From assembly GCA_944320555.1 (NCBI GenBank), contig CALUHX010000019.1, positions 1 to 44,828 on the forward strand: 44,828 nucleotides of DNA, written 5' to 3'. The notes beneath the pieces are model-generated. The model saw nothing but the letters and a program-made list of their open reading frames with translations. It did no database searches and was not told where the DNA came from. Shown one piece after another: positions 33,715 through 41,530 of this stretch (position 1 is its first letter; each line of letters starts with the position of its first letter). Position numbers and translations under genes: made by a program. The DNA comes from an uncultured Butyricimonas sp. Its GTDB lineage: Bacteria > Bacteroidota > Bacteroidia > Bacteroidales > Marinifilaceae.

Positions 33715-34398
33715 TCACAAGATTTGGAACTTCACGCCGAAAGAAAGGCTAAGAATGTCATTCGGTCTCAGCCACTTGTTCGAGAACGCCGAAATCAGGT
33801 ATAAATCGCAAGTCCCCACCTCATAATAAAAAGATATCCGTTTGCACCAATGATTCTCCCCCAAGTCCACCGCGAAACGTTGCCCCACGAACAGAAGGAA
33901 GCGCACCCGCGTCGAAAACTTGTAATAGGGCGCAGGATACCTTTCCGGCTCCTTCACCCAAAACTCGTCGTCCAACACGGTGTTCATCCCCAGGCTCACG
34001 GAAAACGGCCTATAGCTCCAACACCCGCCCAGCTTCACCCGCCACGGAATATAATTCTCGCGCAAGGTCAGCGTCACTTTTCCCTCGTTGGAAGAAAAGC
34101 GGGGAAGGTACCCCAGAAGAAAATCCGTCTCCCATTGTCCTTTTTTTCCATAGTCCCATCCCGTGCCAACCGACACCGCCCCGATGGAACCGGCGAACTG
34201 CACAATCTGGTATTTGGGAATCAGCCGCTCCCATCCACGCTGGTATTTCTCGCGCCTTTTCTCGAAATAGGCCACCCGCCGCTCGTAGCGTTCCGCCTTC
34301 CGCTGTGTCCTCACGCTGTCCACACCCTCGGCCCGGGCCGTCATGCCCGCAAGCAACAGGCACGCCCCGCAAATCACGTTAATAATAAACCACTTCAT
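33715..34398 (-). CDS. Putative outer-membrane beta-barrel protein
   Basis: A 227-residue protein that I do not assign to a named family. Signal peptide MKWFIINVICGACLLLAGMTARA, a charged helical linker rich in Arg/Lys/Glu (QRKAERYERRVAYFEKRREKYQRGWERLIP, about residues 30-60), and then alternating beta strands with aromatic residues to the end (SFGVKFQIL), as in small 8- to 10-stranded barrels. It overlaps the 3' end of the metallophosphoesterase gene by 20 bases, so the two are co-translated. It ends 66 bases before the patatin promoter region. Confidence 0.7.
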   Translation of the reverse strand: MKWFIINVICGACLLLAGMTARAEGVDSVRTQRKAERYERRVAYFEKRREKYQRGWERLIPKYQIVQFAGSIGAVSVGTGWDYGKKGQWETDFLLGYLPRFSSNEGKVTLTLRENYIPWRVKLGGCWSYRPFSVSLGMNTVLDDEFWVKEPERYPAPYYKFSTRVRFLLFVGQRFAVDLGENHWCKRISFYYEVGTCDLYLISAFSNKWLRPNDILSLSFGVKFQIL

Positions 34399-35179
34399 AA
34401 CCGTACCAATCAGGCGTTAGCGTAAACAACAAATAATTGCGGTCTTTCATGTAACTGCATCCGTAATACATGATTCCGTCGTCAAACAGGTCGTCCTCCT
34501 TCAGCTTGTGGTCGTGGGCATGCAGGCAAAACTCCATGCCGGGGAACCGTTTCAGCAACTCGTGAAACACCAGCGACACATTGTTGTTGAACTCGATGTC
34601 GCCCGGAGCCACGTGCATCACCGGCACGGTGCGGGACACCTCCGTCACGGAATCCGCCAGCAACGAATAGACATACTTAAAGTCCGGAATCGGATGAGAG
34701 TAATCAAACTCCAAGGCGTTCGTGTTCAGACAAATAAACCGGTTCTTGCCCGCCATGAAATCGAAATTCACCGCCCCGAACACCTCCTCGAAAGCGTCCA
34801 GACCGTTGCCCAGCACGTCGTGGTTGCCCAGCAACGTCACGTAAGGCACATCCAACTTGTTCATGATGTCGCGCACCCATTCGAACTCTTTCGTCAGCCC
34901 GAAATCGGACACGTCCCCGCCGTGAATCACGAAATCCACGTCGTTCCTCCCGTTGAGGTGAGTCACGAAATCCTCCGTCTCGTCGTAAAAACGCTGGGTG
35001 TCGCCCATCAACGCGAAGCGCACCGTGTCCTTTCCCGCGCACGCCGCCTCGATTCTCGGAATGTTCTTCCCGTTCATGTCCGTCTCTCCGTGAATCCGCA
35101 CGTCATAGGGGTGATACTCTATCATGTCGCACGCCCCAAGAAAAGCCATCACAAAAATCAACCAAATTTTTCGTTCCAT
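34379..35179 (-). CDS. Calcineurin-like metallophosphoesterase lipoprotein
   Basis: A 266-residue exported phosphoesterase. Signal peptide with lipobox LGAC (Cys17). The metal-binding motifs of the calcineurin-like superfamily appear in order: GDTQ, GGDVSDFG, LGNHDVLG, MHVAPGDIE and HAHDH. The substrate cannot be told. The open frame continues 61 codons upstream of ATG 35179 without a signal sequence or domain, so 35179 is used. It is followed by a beta-barrel gene that overlaps by 20 bases, which suggests that the two products work together at the envelope. It is divergent from the GHL10 gene (start 35350). Confidence 0.9.
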   Translation of the reverse strand: MERKIWLIFVMAFLGACDMIEYHPYDVRIHGETDMNGKNIPRIEAACAGKDTVRFALMGDTQRFYDETEDFVTHLNGRNDVDFVIHGGDVSDFGLTKEFEWVRDIMNKLDVPYVTLLGNHDVLGNGLDAFEEVFGAVNFDFMAGKNRFICLNTNALEFDYSHPIPDFKYVYSLLADSVTEVSRTVPVMHVAPGDIEFNNNVSLVFHELLKRFPGMEFCLHAHDHKLKEDDLFDDGIMYYGCSYMKDRNYLLFTLTPDWYGYEVVYY

Positions 35180-35307
35180 CTTTATCGTGTTTACCCTCGT
35201 CCATACAAAAAACAAACCAAATCCCCGTTTTTCCCTCGAATAAGCCATTTTTAACGACAAAGCGGACATTTCCTCTCTCCCACCCCCAGTCTTCCCGAAT
35301 AAATGCC

Positions 35308-35315
35308 TACCTTTG
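35308..35315 (+). promoter_or_regulatory. TAnnTTTG element before the GHL10 gene
   Basis: TACCTTTG, 34 bases before the ATG at 35350. No TTTG is seen 20 bases upstream. It supports the start at 35350 rather than the in-frame ATG at 35323. Confidence 0.5.
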
Positions 35316-35349
35316 TTCCCGTTTGCAACACAAGGACGAGGACAAAAAC

Positions 35350-36831
35350 ATGAGAAAGGCACTATCCGTCATCATCATTTGGCTGTCATTCAATGTAATG
35401 ACCGCCGCCCAAGAAGCCCCGAAACGGGAATTCCGGGGGGCATGGATTCAAACCATATATCAGGACGAGTACGCCCGGATGAGCGTGGAGGAACTGAAAG
35501 CGGACTTCCTCGCCAAACTCGACGCACTGCAATCCCTCGGCATAAACGCCGTCATTTTCCAGGTGCGCCCGGAAGCCGACGCATGGTACGCCTCCGAACT
35601 GGAGCCATGGAGCCGCTTCCTAACGGGCGCGCAAGGCAAGGCACCCGAGCCGTTTTTCGACCCCATGGCCTTCCTCGTCAGGGAATGCCACCGCCGCGGC
35701 ATGGAATTCCACGCCTGGCTGAATCCCTTCCGGGCGGGAACGGCCGGCACGGAAAACCTCGCCGACTCGCACGTCTACCACGACCATCCGGAATGGTTCG
35801 TCACCTACGGCAAGCTGTTGTTGTTCGACCCGGGCGTTCCCGCCTGCCGGGAGCACATCTGCCGGGTGGTGCGCGACATCGTGTATCGCTACGACGTGGA
35901 CGCCATCCACATGGACGACTATTTCTACCCCTATCCTGTCGGCGGACAGCCCTTTCCGGACGACGAGAGTTTCCGCACGTATGGCATTCCCGCCGGATAC
36001 GCCCCCGAGGAGCGGGACGACTGGCGGCGGGAAAACGTGAACCAGCTCATCCGTTCCCTGCAGGCCGCCATCAAGGGCGAAAAGCCCTGGGTGCGCTTCG
36101 GCATCAGCCCATTCGGCATCTACCGCAACCAATCGAGCGACCCGGATGGCAGCCGTACCAACGGCCTGCAAAACTATGACGACCTCTACGCCGACGTGAC
36201 GCTATGGACGCGGGAAGGCTGGATTGACTACTGCGTTCCCCAGCTTTACTGGGAAATCGGCCACAAATTAGCCGACTATGCCACGCTGGTCGACTGGTGG
36301 GACGCCCACGCCGGAGCCGCCCATCTCTACATCGGACAGGACGTGGCACGCACGGCGAAGGCCGACGACCTCACCCACAAAATGTCCCTCTCCCGCACGG
36401 CCCGGCACGCACGGGGCAACTGTTTCTGGCCCGCCAACGAGCTTCTGCGCAACACGGGAGACATTGCCGACAGCCTTCGGGAGCGTTACCACCGCTATCC
36501 CGCTCTGATTCCCGCCTACACGAACCTCCACAAAGGCCGTCCCCGCCGCGTTTGCGACCTCAAACAAGAGCGCACTTCCCGCGGCGTGACGCTGAAATGG
36601 ATGACTCGCGGCGGGCGGGAAATCCCCACCAACTCGCAGTATTTCGTCATTTACCGCTTCGCCCGCGGCGAGCGCGTCCGCCTCGACGACCCCTCAAAAA
36701 TCCTCGGCACCACCCGCTACACGGAATGCTACCTGCCCGCCACACCCGGCAAATACCACTACGCCGTCACCGCCGTCGACCGCTACCACAACGAGTCCAA
36801 AGCCCGCCGCATCAAGGTCAAAATCAAATAA
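35350..36831 (+). CDS. GHL10 (DUF187) glycoside hydrolase-like exported protein
   Basis: A 493-residue secreted protein with signal peptide MRKALSVIIIWLSFNVMTAA. The GHL10 TIM barrel (about residues 26-335) starts with the typical EFRGAWIQTIYQDEY and contains INAVIFQVRPEADAWYAS, FHAWLNPFRAGT, DVDAIHMDDYFYPYPVGG, VRFGISPFGIYRN and WIDYCVPQLYWEIG. A fibronectin type III-like domain ends the protein (about 395-493). Relatives act on peptidoglycan-linked or other glycans, but substrate is not clear for most. It stands alone, divergent from the metallophosphoesterase gene, and is not part of either SusCD locus. Confidence 0.93.
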   Translation: MRKALSVIIIWLSFNVMTAAQEAPKREFRGAWIQTIYQDEYARMSVEELKADFLAKLDALQSLGINAVIFQVRPEADAWYASELEPWSRFLTGAQGKAPEPFFDPMAFLVRECHRRGMEFHAWLNPFRAGTAGTENLADSHVYHDHPEWFVTYGKLLLFDPGVPACREHICRVVRDIVYRYDVDAIHMDDYFYPYPVGGQPFPDDESFRTYGIPAGYAPEERDDWRRENVNQLIRSLQAAIKGEKPWVRFGISPFGIYRNQSSDPDGSRTNGLQNYDDLYADVTLWTREGWIDYCVPQLYWEIGHKLADYATLVDWWDAHAGAAHLYIGQDVARTAKADDLTHKMSLSRTARHARGNCFWPANELLRNTGDIADSLRERYHRYPALIPAYTNLHKGRPRRVCDLKQERTSRGVTLKWMTRGGREIPTNSQYFVIYRFARGERVRLDDPSKILGTTRYTECYLPATPGKYHYAVTAVDRYHNESKARRIKVKIK

Positions 36832-36893
36832 TCCCCAATACCACCATGTGAACAGAAATTTCCGAAGCGACCTATTTGGAGTGCTATCGCATT

Positions 36894-37124
36894 TCACCCC
36901 TTCTCAACAAACTCCGCCATCGCCTCAGCCTCAAGGGTGTCCGCCCATGCTCCCGCCAATCTATGAAAAGCGACATTCCTCTCCGTATCAACACATGATT
37001 CAATTCTCTCTTCGTTTTCCAACAAAGAATCCACAAGCCTCCTTATAAGATAATGTTTGGCTATTTGGCTTAAAGCAACTAATCTAAGGAAATAACAACC
37101 CGCCAAATGCAAATCCCCATTCAT
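36894..37124 (-). CDS. Small hypothetical protein, antitoxin-like tail
   Basis: A 76-residue reading frame from ATG 37124 (the frame is open for 13 more codons upstream). The C-terminal half (DTERNVAFHRLAGAWADTLE then AEAMAEFVEKG) resembles the tail of small antitoxin-type proteins in Bacteroidetes. The N-terminal half (DLHLAGCYFLRLVALSQIAK) would be the helical DNA-binding part. No toxin gene lies next to it. It may be an orphan or decayed gene. The resemblance is from memory and weak. Confidence 0.35.
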   Translation of the reverse strand: MNGDLHLAGCYFLRLVALSQIAKHYLIRRLVDSLLENEERIESCVDTERNVAFHRLAGAWADTLEAEAMAEFVEKG

Positions 37125-37278
37125 ACTTTTCACTCTTTCCCATTTTAATTGATAAAAAGACAAACATTCATCTCATAAAACTCTCTTTCCCAATACTCCC
37201 TTTTAACACTATCAAATTCACAAACAACAATTACCACAAATTTTAATTTGCTAAAATGGTATCTCATATTGGTAGATT

Positions 37279-37500
37279 CTATCTATATCTATATAGCACT
37301 CGTACATTTCTTTCTCCATTCTTATTAATAATAACCACTTGATCAATAACCACATCACCATTACAATACAATCTATAAATTTCTGGAAATTCCGTCATAA
37401 CCAACCGCATTCTCTCACTATGATTTCGAACATACACTCTATTTGTCGCACATGACATAAAAACAAGTACGCTTACAAACAAAAAGACTAGTTTTTTCAT
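37279..37500 (-). CDS. Very small lipoprotein
   Basis: A 73-residue protein with a clear lipoprotein signal peptide, MKKLVFLFVSVLVFMSC (lipid Cys17), and about 56 mature residues (ATNRVYVRNHSERMRLVMTE...) with no recognised domain. Isolated in an AT-rich region, with no close neighbour in the same direction. Codon use looks AT-rich compared with the operons on both sides, which may mean recent acquisition. Confidence 0.6.
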   Translation of the reverse strand: MKKLVFLFVSVLVFMSCATNRVYVRNHSERMRLVMTEFPEIYRLYCNGDVVIDQVVIINKNGERNVRVLYRYR

Positions 37501-37586
37501 ACCCCTAATACTTTTCTTTTTTATCCTTCAGTTTCCACAAGGACATTTATTTAAACACGAAGCGTGGAACTGTATAATCACACGTA

Positions 37587-37705
37587 ACTTTGAAGGTCGT
37601 AGGAAATACCCGAAATACAAATGTGTATAGCAGCCCACGCTATAGCGTGAGAACCACTATGCCAACTCTTGTATTTCATTTGAAAGTTTCCTACGTTTTC
37701 AAAGT
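37587..37705. repeat. 119-bp imperfect inverted repeat (MITE-like or structured RNA)
   Basis: Three paired blocks in order: ACTTTGAA (37587-37594) with TTCAAAGT (37698-37705); CGTAGGAAA (37598-37606) with TTTCCTACG (37687-37695); GAAATACAA (37612-37620) with TTGTATTTC (37669-37677). At the centre is a perfect 14-bp palindrome CACGCTATAGCGTG (37636-37649), flanked by ATAG and CTAT. The whole can fold into one long stem-loop. No coding sequence. It looks like a non-autonomous mobile repeat or a structured RNA. No second copy was noticed in the window. Confidence 0.75.
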
Positions 37706-37911
37706 CACAAGATGAGCATAACGCTTCTTAAATTATCAATATCATAGATGGAATTCCCACCATCTGTTTACAAAAGTAATATAGACTTATGACAAAACAA
37801 AGCAATTCTCTTAAAACTTTTACGAATATAACTTTTTGCCCGATTGTTCATCCTATGGTTATGTCTCCATTACTCAATTTCCAATTTTAGGCCTAAAAGT
37901 GATCATTTTTT

Positions 37912-37962
37912 CGATTCTTGCTCGGTAAGTCGATAAAAATTGTAGTTACCGAGCAACAATCG
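37912..37962. repeat. Inverted repeat with 17-bp arms upstream of nothing obvious
   Basis: Arms 37912-37928 and 37946-37962 are inverse complements at 16 of 17 positions (core TTGCTCGGTAA and TTACCGAGCAA) around a 17-base spacer. No T-run follows in either direction, so it is not a typical terminator. It lies about 90 bases downstream of the Fur-family gene (minus strand). The rest of 37501-38050, other than this and the repeat at 37587-37705, shows no gene. Confidence 0.8.
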
Positions 37963-38050
37963 CATATGACAACATTTTCAATTCGCTCATACAACCTTTG
38001 TAACGAGCCTTGTCCCATTCCCGCCACTTCAATTTCGAAATGCCCAATTC

Positions 38051-38476
38051 TCAATTTTTTTCCCGGGCAGCGCAGGCGGGGCAGACGCCTTTAAGGACGT
38101 AGTTGACGCTCGAGACGGTGAAGCCGTCGGGGAGGTTCACCACGGGCACGTGGATGTTCTCGAAACAGAAAGTGCGATGGCAACGCTCGCAATAGAAATG
38201 CGAGTGGAGGTCCGACACCGAACAGTCGCAGTCGTCGCTGCACACGGCGTACTTCAGCGCCCCCGATCCGTCGTCGATGCAATGAATCAAATGGTGGGCG
38301 TGGAAAAGAGTTATCGCACGAAAAATCGTGGACTTGTCCACCGTGTCCAGCTCCTCCTCCAAATCCGCCAGCGACACGGCGCTCGGAATCGACATCATTG
38401 TCCGCAGAATCAACACCCGCATCGCCGTGGGCTTAATGCCCCGCCGGTTCAACTTTTCTATACACTTGTCTTCCAT
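38051..38476 (-). CDS. Fur-family metal-responsive repressor
   Basis: A 141-residue Fur/Zur-type regulator. Winged helix at about residues 5-75 (GIKPTAMRVLILRTMMSIPSAVSLADLEEELDTVDKSTIFRAITLF) and metal-binding dimerisation domain with His91/His93 (DLHSHFYC) and two CxxC zinc sites at Cys96/99 and Cys132/135. The metal sensed cannot be fixed from sequence, but the gene starts 6 bases after the stop of a zinc/cadmium-type P-ATPase gene and is probably in the same transcript, so zinc is likely. A candidate operator for it overlaps the ATPase promoter at 40397-40411. Confidence 0.9.
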   Translation of the reverse strand: MEDKCIEKLNRRGIKPTAMRVLILRTMMSIPSAVSLADLEEELDTVDKSTIFRAITLFHAHHLIHCIDDGSGALKYAVCSDDCDCSVSDLHSHFYCERCHRTFCFENIHVPVVNLPDGFTVSSVNYVLKGVCPACAAREKN

Positions 38477-38482
38477 CGCTTT

Positions 38483-40354
38483 TCATTTTATCTGTTTCTG
38501 TATCCTAATCGCATTCAATATCGCCAACAGGGCCACCCCCACGTCGGCGAAAACGGCCTCCCACAGCGTGGCCACCCCCAACGCCCCCAGCAACAACACG
38601 AGCGCCTTCACGCCCAAGGCCAACGCCACGTTCTGCCACACAATCCGGCGGGTGAACCGTCCCACCCGGATGGCCGCGGCCACCTTGCTCGGCTGGTCGT
38701 TCTGAATCACCACGTCCGCCGTCTCGATGGCGGCGTCGCTTCCCAAGCCCCCCATGGCGATTCCCACGTCGCTCAACGCCAACACCGGAGCATCGTTAAT
38801 GCCGTCCCCCACGAACGCCACCCGGTGGCCCCGCTTCAGTTCCTCCAAATGACGCACCTTCCCCTCCGGCAGCAATTCCCCGTAACCGGCGGTCACGCCC
38901 AATTGTCCGGCTAATTTAGTGACAATCGACTGCTTGTCGCCCGAAAGGATTTGAATATTTTGAATATTTAACGCTTTCAACGCACGGACAGCCTCCGCAG
39001 CATCCTCCTTCACCGCATCGGCAAGAAGCAAATACCCCGCAAAACGAGTTTCCTCCGCACAGGCAACCAACGTGCAGCCTTCCCGCTCCACCCCCTCCGG
39101 CACCACCACTCCCCTATCAGTCAGCAAGCGCAAATTCCCCACCAACAGCCGCTTTCCGCCGACCACGGCCTCCATGCCGAATCCGGCCAGCTCCGTCACA
39201 GTCTCTACGGGCAGAAGCGCCACACCCCTCTCCTTGGCGTAAGCCACCACTGCCTTCGCTATCGGATGATTGCTGCCCGCCTCCACGGAAGCCGCCCATT
39301 GCAGAAAATACCGCCCGTCGCTCCCGTCCAAGGCGCGCGCCTCCACCACTTCGAACTCGCCCCGCGTCAGAGTCCCCGTCTTGTCGAACACCACCGTGTC
39401 CACCTTCGTTATTGCGTCAAGATAGTTGCCTCCCTTGAACAATATCCCCAACCGAGAGGCGGCCCCGATTCCCCCGAAATAACCCAATGGAATGCTCACC
39501 ACCAAGGCGCACGGACAAGACACCACCAAAAACACCAGCCCCCGATAAAGCCAATCCGAGAAGTCATAGGCAAACCCCACCGCCACCAACGACCACAACC
39601 ACGGCACCAACACGATCAACGCCGCCAAACCCGTCACCAACGGCGTATACACCCGCGCCAAACGCCGAATCAGCAACTCCGCCGGAGCCTTCCGCCCCGC
39701 AGCCTCCTCCACCATCGCCAGCACCCGCGAAAGGGCGCTCTGCCCATAAGGCCGCGTCACTCGAAGACGCACCGTGCGGTCTATTGCGATGACACCCGCC
39801 AACACTTCGTCGCCCTTCTGACTTTCTTGCGGCACGCTCTCGCCCGTCAACGCAGAAGTGTTGAAGGAAGCCTCCCCGTCCAGCAACTCCCCGTCCAGCG
39901 GCACCCGCTCACCCGCACGCACCTCCACAATCTCTCCCACCCGCACCTTTTCCGGAGCCAACGTCACCCGCTCCCCCTCCCGCAGGACCACTGCCGTGTC
40001 CGGCCGCACGTCCATCAACGCCTTGATATGGCCCCTCGCCTGCGCCACCGCTCCTTCCTGAAACTTCTCGCCCACAGAGTAAAACAACATCACGGCCACC
40101 CCCTCCGGATACTCCCCGATGCAGAACGCTCCAATCGCCGCCAGCGTCATTAGCATGAACTCGTTGAACACCTCGCCCTTCCGCAGGCTCTCCCACGATT
40201 CCCTCAACACGGGCAAACCGACTGGCAGCAACGCCGCCAAAAACCAAACGCAAGCAACCCCGCCCGCATGGAACCAGGACGCATCCGCCGCTCCCAACAC
40301 TATTCCGACCGCCAGCAGAACAAATGATATGATTTCAATTCCGTATTTTCTCAT
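38483..40354 (-). CDS. P1B-type heavy-metal efflux ATPase (Zn/Cd/Pb type)
   Basis: A 623-residue inner-membrane pump. Actuator loop TGES (170-173), metal-binding CPC (Cys280/Pro281/Cys282 in VSCPCALVVS), phosphorylated Asp324 in DKTGTLT, SNHPIAKA in the nucleotide domain, GDGINDAP in the hinge, and Asp in the last helices (FADVGVALLAILNA), a mark of the P1B-2 zinc/cadmium/lead group. There is no N-terminal heavy-metal-binding domain, so it is shorter than typical ZntA. First gene of a two-gene unit with the Fur-family regulator. Divergent from the nitroreductase gene. The -7 element TACCTTTG (40377-40384) lies 22 bases before the start. Confidence 0.95.
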   Translation of the reverse strand: MRKYGIEIISFVLLAVGIVLGAADASWFHAGGVACVWFLAALLPVGLPVLRESWESLRKGEVFNEFMLMTLAAIGAFCIGEYPEGVAVMLFYSVGEKFQEGAVAQARGHIKALMDVRPDTAVVLREGERVTLAPEKVRVGEIVEVRAGERVPLDGELLDGEASFNTSALTGESVPQESQKGDEVLAGVIAIDRTVRLRVTRPYGQSALSRVLAMVEEAAGRKAPAELLIRRLARVYTPLVTGLAALIVLVPWLWSLVAVGFAYDFSDWLYRGLVFLVVSCPCALVVSIPLGYFGGIGAASRLGILFKGGNYLDAITKVDTVVFDKTGTLTRGEFEVVEARALDGSDGRYFLQWAASVEAGSNHPIAKAVVAYAKERGVALLPVETVTELAGFGMEAVVGGKRLLVGNLRLLTDRGVVVPEGVEREGCTLVACAEETRFAGYLLLADAVKEDAAEAVRALKALNIQNIQILSGDKQSIVTKLAGQLGVTAGYGELLPEGKVRHLEELKRGHRVAFVGDGINDAPVLALSDVGIAMGGLGSDAAIETADVVIQNDQPSKVAAAIRVGRFTRRIVWQNVALALGVKALVLLLGALGVATLWEAVFADVGVALLAILNAIRIQKQIK

Positions 40355-40376
40355 AACTTTTCTAATTTTGCTGTGT

Positions 40377-40411
40377 CAAAGGTAAGCAACCTGCCCTGCA
40401 ACCAAGTTGCA
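40377..40411 (-). promoter_or_regulatory. ATPase promoter with overlapping palindromic operator
   Basis: TACCTTTG on the minus strand (40377-40384) is a -7 element. TGCAAC-CAA-GTTGCA at 40397-40411 is a perfect inverted repeat with 3-base spacer, sitting where the -33 box would be. A second GCAACC half-site lies at 40386-40391. The layout suggests repression of the ATPase-Fur unit, most simply by the Fur-family product, and may also touch the divergent nitroreductase gene. Confidence 0.55.
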
Positions 40412-40463
40412 ATGTGGCGGCAAAAACACCGGCGACACACAAAAGCAACCAAAAACACCCGAC

Positions 40464-41330
40464 ATGAACATCACACTCGACATCAACACGGGAGATTGCA
40501 TCCGCTGCGGCCATTGCGTCCGGGTATGCCCATCCCGCATTTTCAGCCAAGAAGAGAAGAACGGCCCCGTAGCCGTCCAAAACGTCCAAACCTGCATCGG
40601 ATGCGGCCATTGCGTGGCGGCCTGCCCGAAAAACGCCGTGCGCCACAGCCTGTTCCCGCCTGAGAAAACACACCCCTACTCCGTCAAGGACTATCCCACT
40701 CCGGAACAAATGACGCTCCTCTGCAAGGGACGACGCTCCAACCGGGCGTTCACCACCGCACCCGTGCCCGTCGAGGCACTGCGGCAAATCGTGGAAGCCG
40801 CACACCGCGCCCCCACAGCCAGCAACCTGCAACAGGTGGCCTTCACCGTCATCACCGACCCCGCCCGCCTGCGCCAAATCACGGAATTCACACTCGACGT
40901 CTACCGCTCCGCCTTGAAAAAATTGCGCAATCCGCTGCTGAAACCAATCATCCGGCTCTCCATGCCGGACGCGGCGCACTACGTCCCCACTTTCGAGCGG
41001 CTGATCCGCGAATACAAAGCAGGCAACGACCTCATCCTCCGGGGTGCCACCGCCGTGATTCTCATCCATACGCCGAGGCAATGCCGCTTCGGCACGGAGG
41101 ATGCCAACCTCGCCTACCAGAACGGCTCGCTCATGGCCGAATGCCTCGGCGTCAGCCAGTTCTACACGGGATTCGTGCTCGCCGCCGTGAAACAGAACGG
41201 GAAAGGCTCGCTCGAAAAAGCGCTAGGTATCGACGGAACCATCCGGGCCGGCATGGCGCTGGGCATGCCCGAGTTCCGCTTCCCGAACTACATCGATAAA
41301 AAGGAAGAGGGATTCGCTCGCTATTTGTGA
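40464..41330 (+). CDS. Ferredoxin-nitroreductase fusion protein
   Basis: A 288-residue cytoplasmic flavoprotein. The N-terminus holds two 4Fe-4S ferredoxin motifs (Cys12/15/18/22 and Cys44/47/50/54). The nitroreductase domain follows (about residues 85-288; RRSNRAFTTAPVPVEALRQIVEAAHRAPTASNLQQVAFTVI with the FMN-binding Arg/Ser segment, and AYQNGSLMAECLGVSQFYTGFV). Members reduce nitro or other electrophilic compounds, with the ferredoxin part supplying electrons. ATG 40464 puts the first ferredoxin Cys at the normal distance. An ATG 19 codons upstream lies within the operator region of the divergent ATPase gene. Substrate unknown. Confidence 0.93.
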   Translation: MNITLDINTGDCIRCGHCVRVCPSRIFSQEEKNGPVAVQNVQTCIGCGHCVAACPKNAVRHSLFPPEKTHPYSVKDYPTPEQMTLLCKGRRSNRAFTTAPVPVEALRQIVEAAHRAPTASNLQQVAFTVITDPARLRQITEFTLDVYRSALKKLRNPLLKPIIRLSMPDAAHYVPTFERLIREYKAGNDLILRGATAVILIHTPRQCRFGTEDANLAYQNGSLMAECLGVSQFYTGFVLAAVKQNGKGSLEKALGIDGTIRAGMALGMPEFRFPNYIDKKEEGFARYL

Positions 41331-41420
41331 CCTTCTCCGCACCACAAAGACAATCCACTCCCCACGTCCGCCCCATACATCGCCCAGGGTTCCGTCCATC
41401 ACGACGGGCATAAAAAACAC

Positions 41421-41470
41421 TTGAGTAACGTTTGAGCCACGTTTGCAAACGTGGCTCAAACGTTACTCAA
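41421..41470. repeat. 50-bp perfect palindrome between convergent genes
   Basis: Positions 41421-41445 and 41446-41470 are exact inverse complements over all 25 bp with no spacer. The arm contains the smaller repeated element AACGTTTGAG / CACGTTTG. It lies 90 bases after the nitroreductase stop and 60 bases from the xth stop. No T-run follows on either side. No gene is seen in 41331-41530. Confidence 0.97.
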
Positions 41471-41530
41471 ACGCAGCTCATTCGTTACAATAAAAGCCTA
41501 TCCACGGCGCAACCATGGACAAACCCCGTC

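Noticed and set aside
41421-41470. Ordinary Rho-independent terminator for the nitroreductase or xth gene
   Set aside because: The palindrome is GC-poor in the tip, has no loop and no U-run on either strand, so it is listed as an unexplained palindrome.
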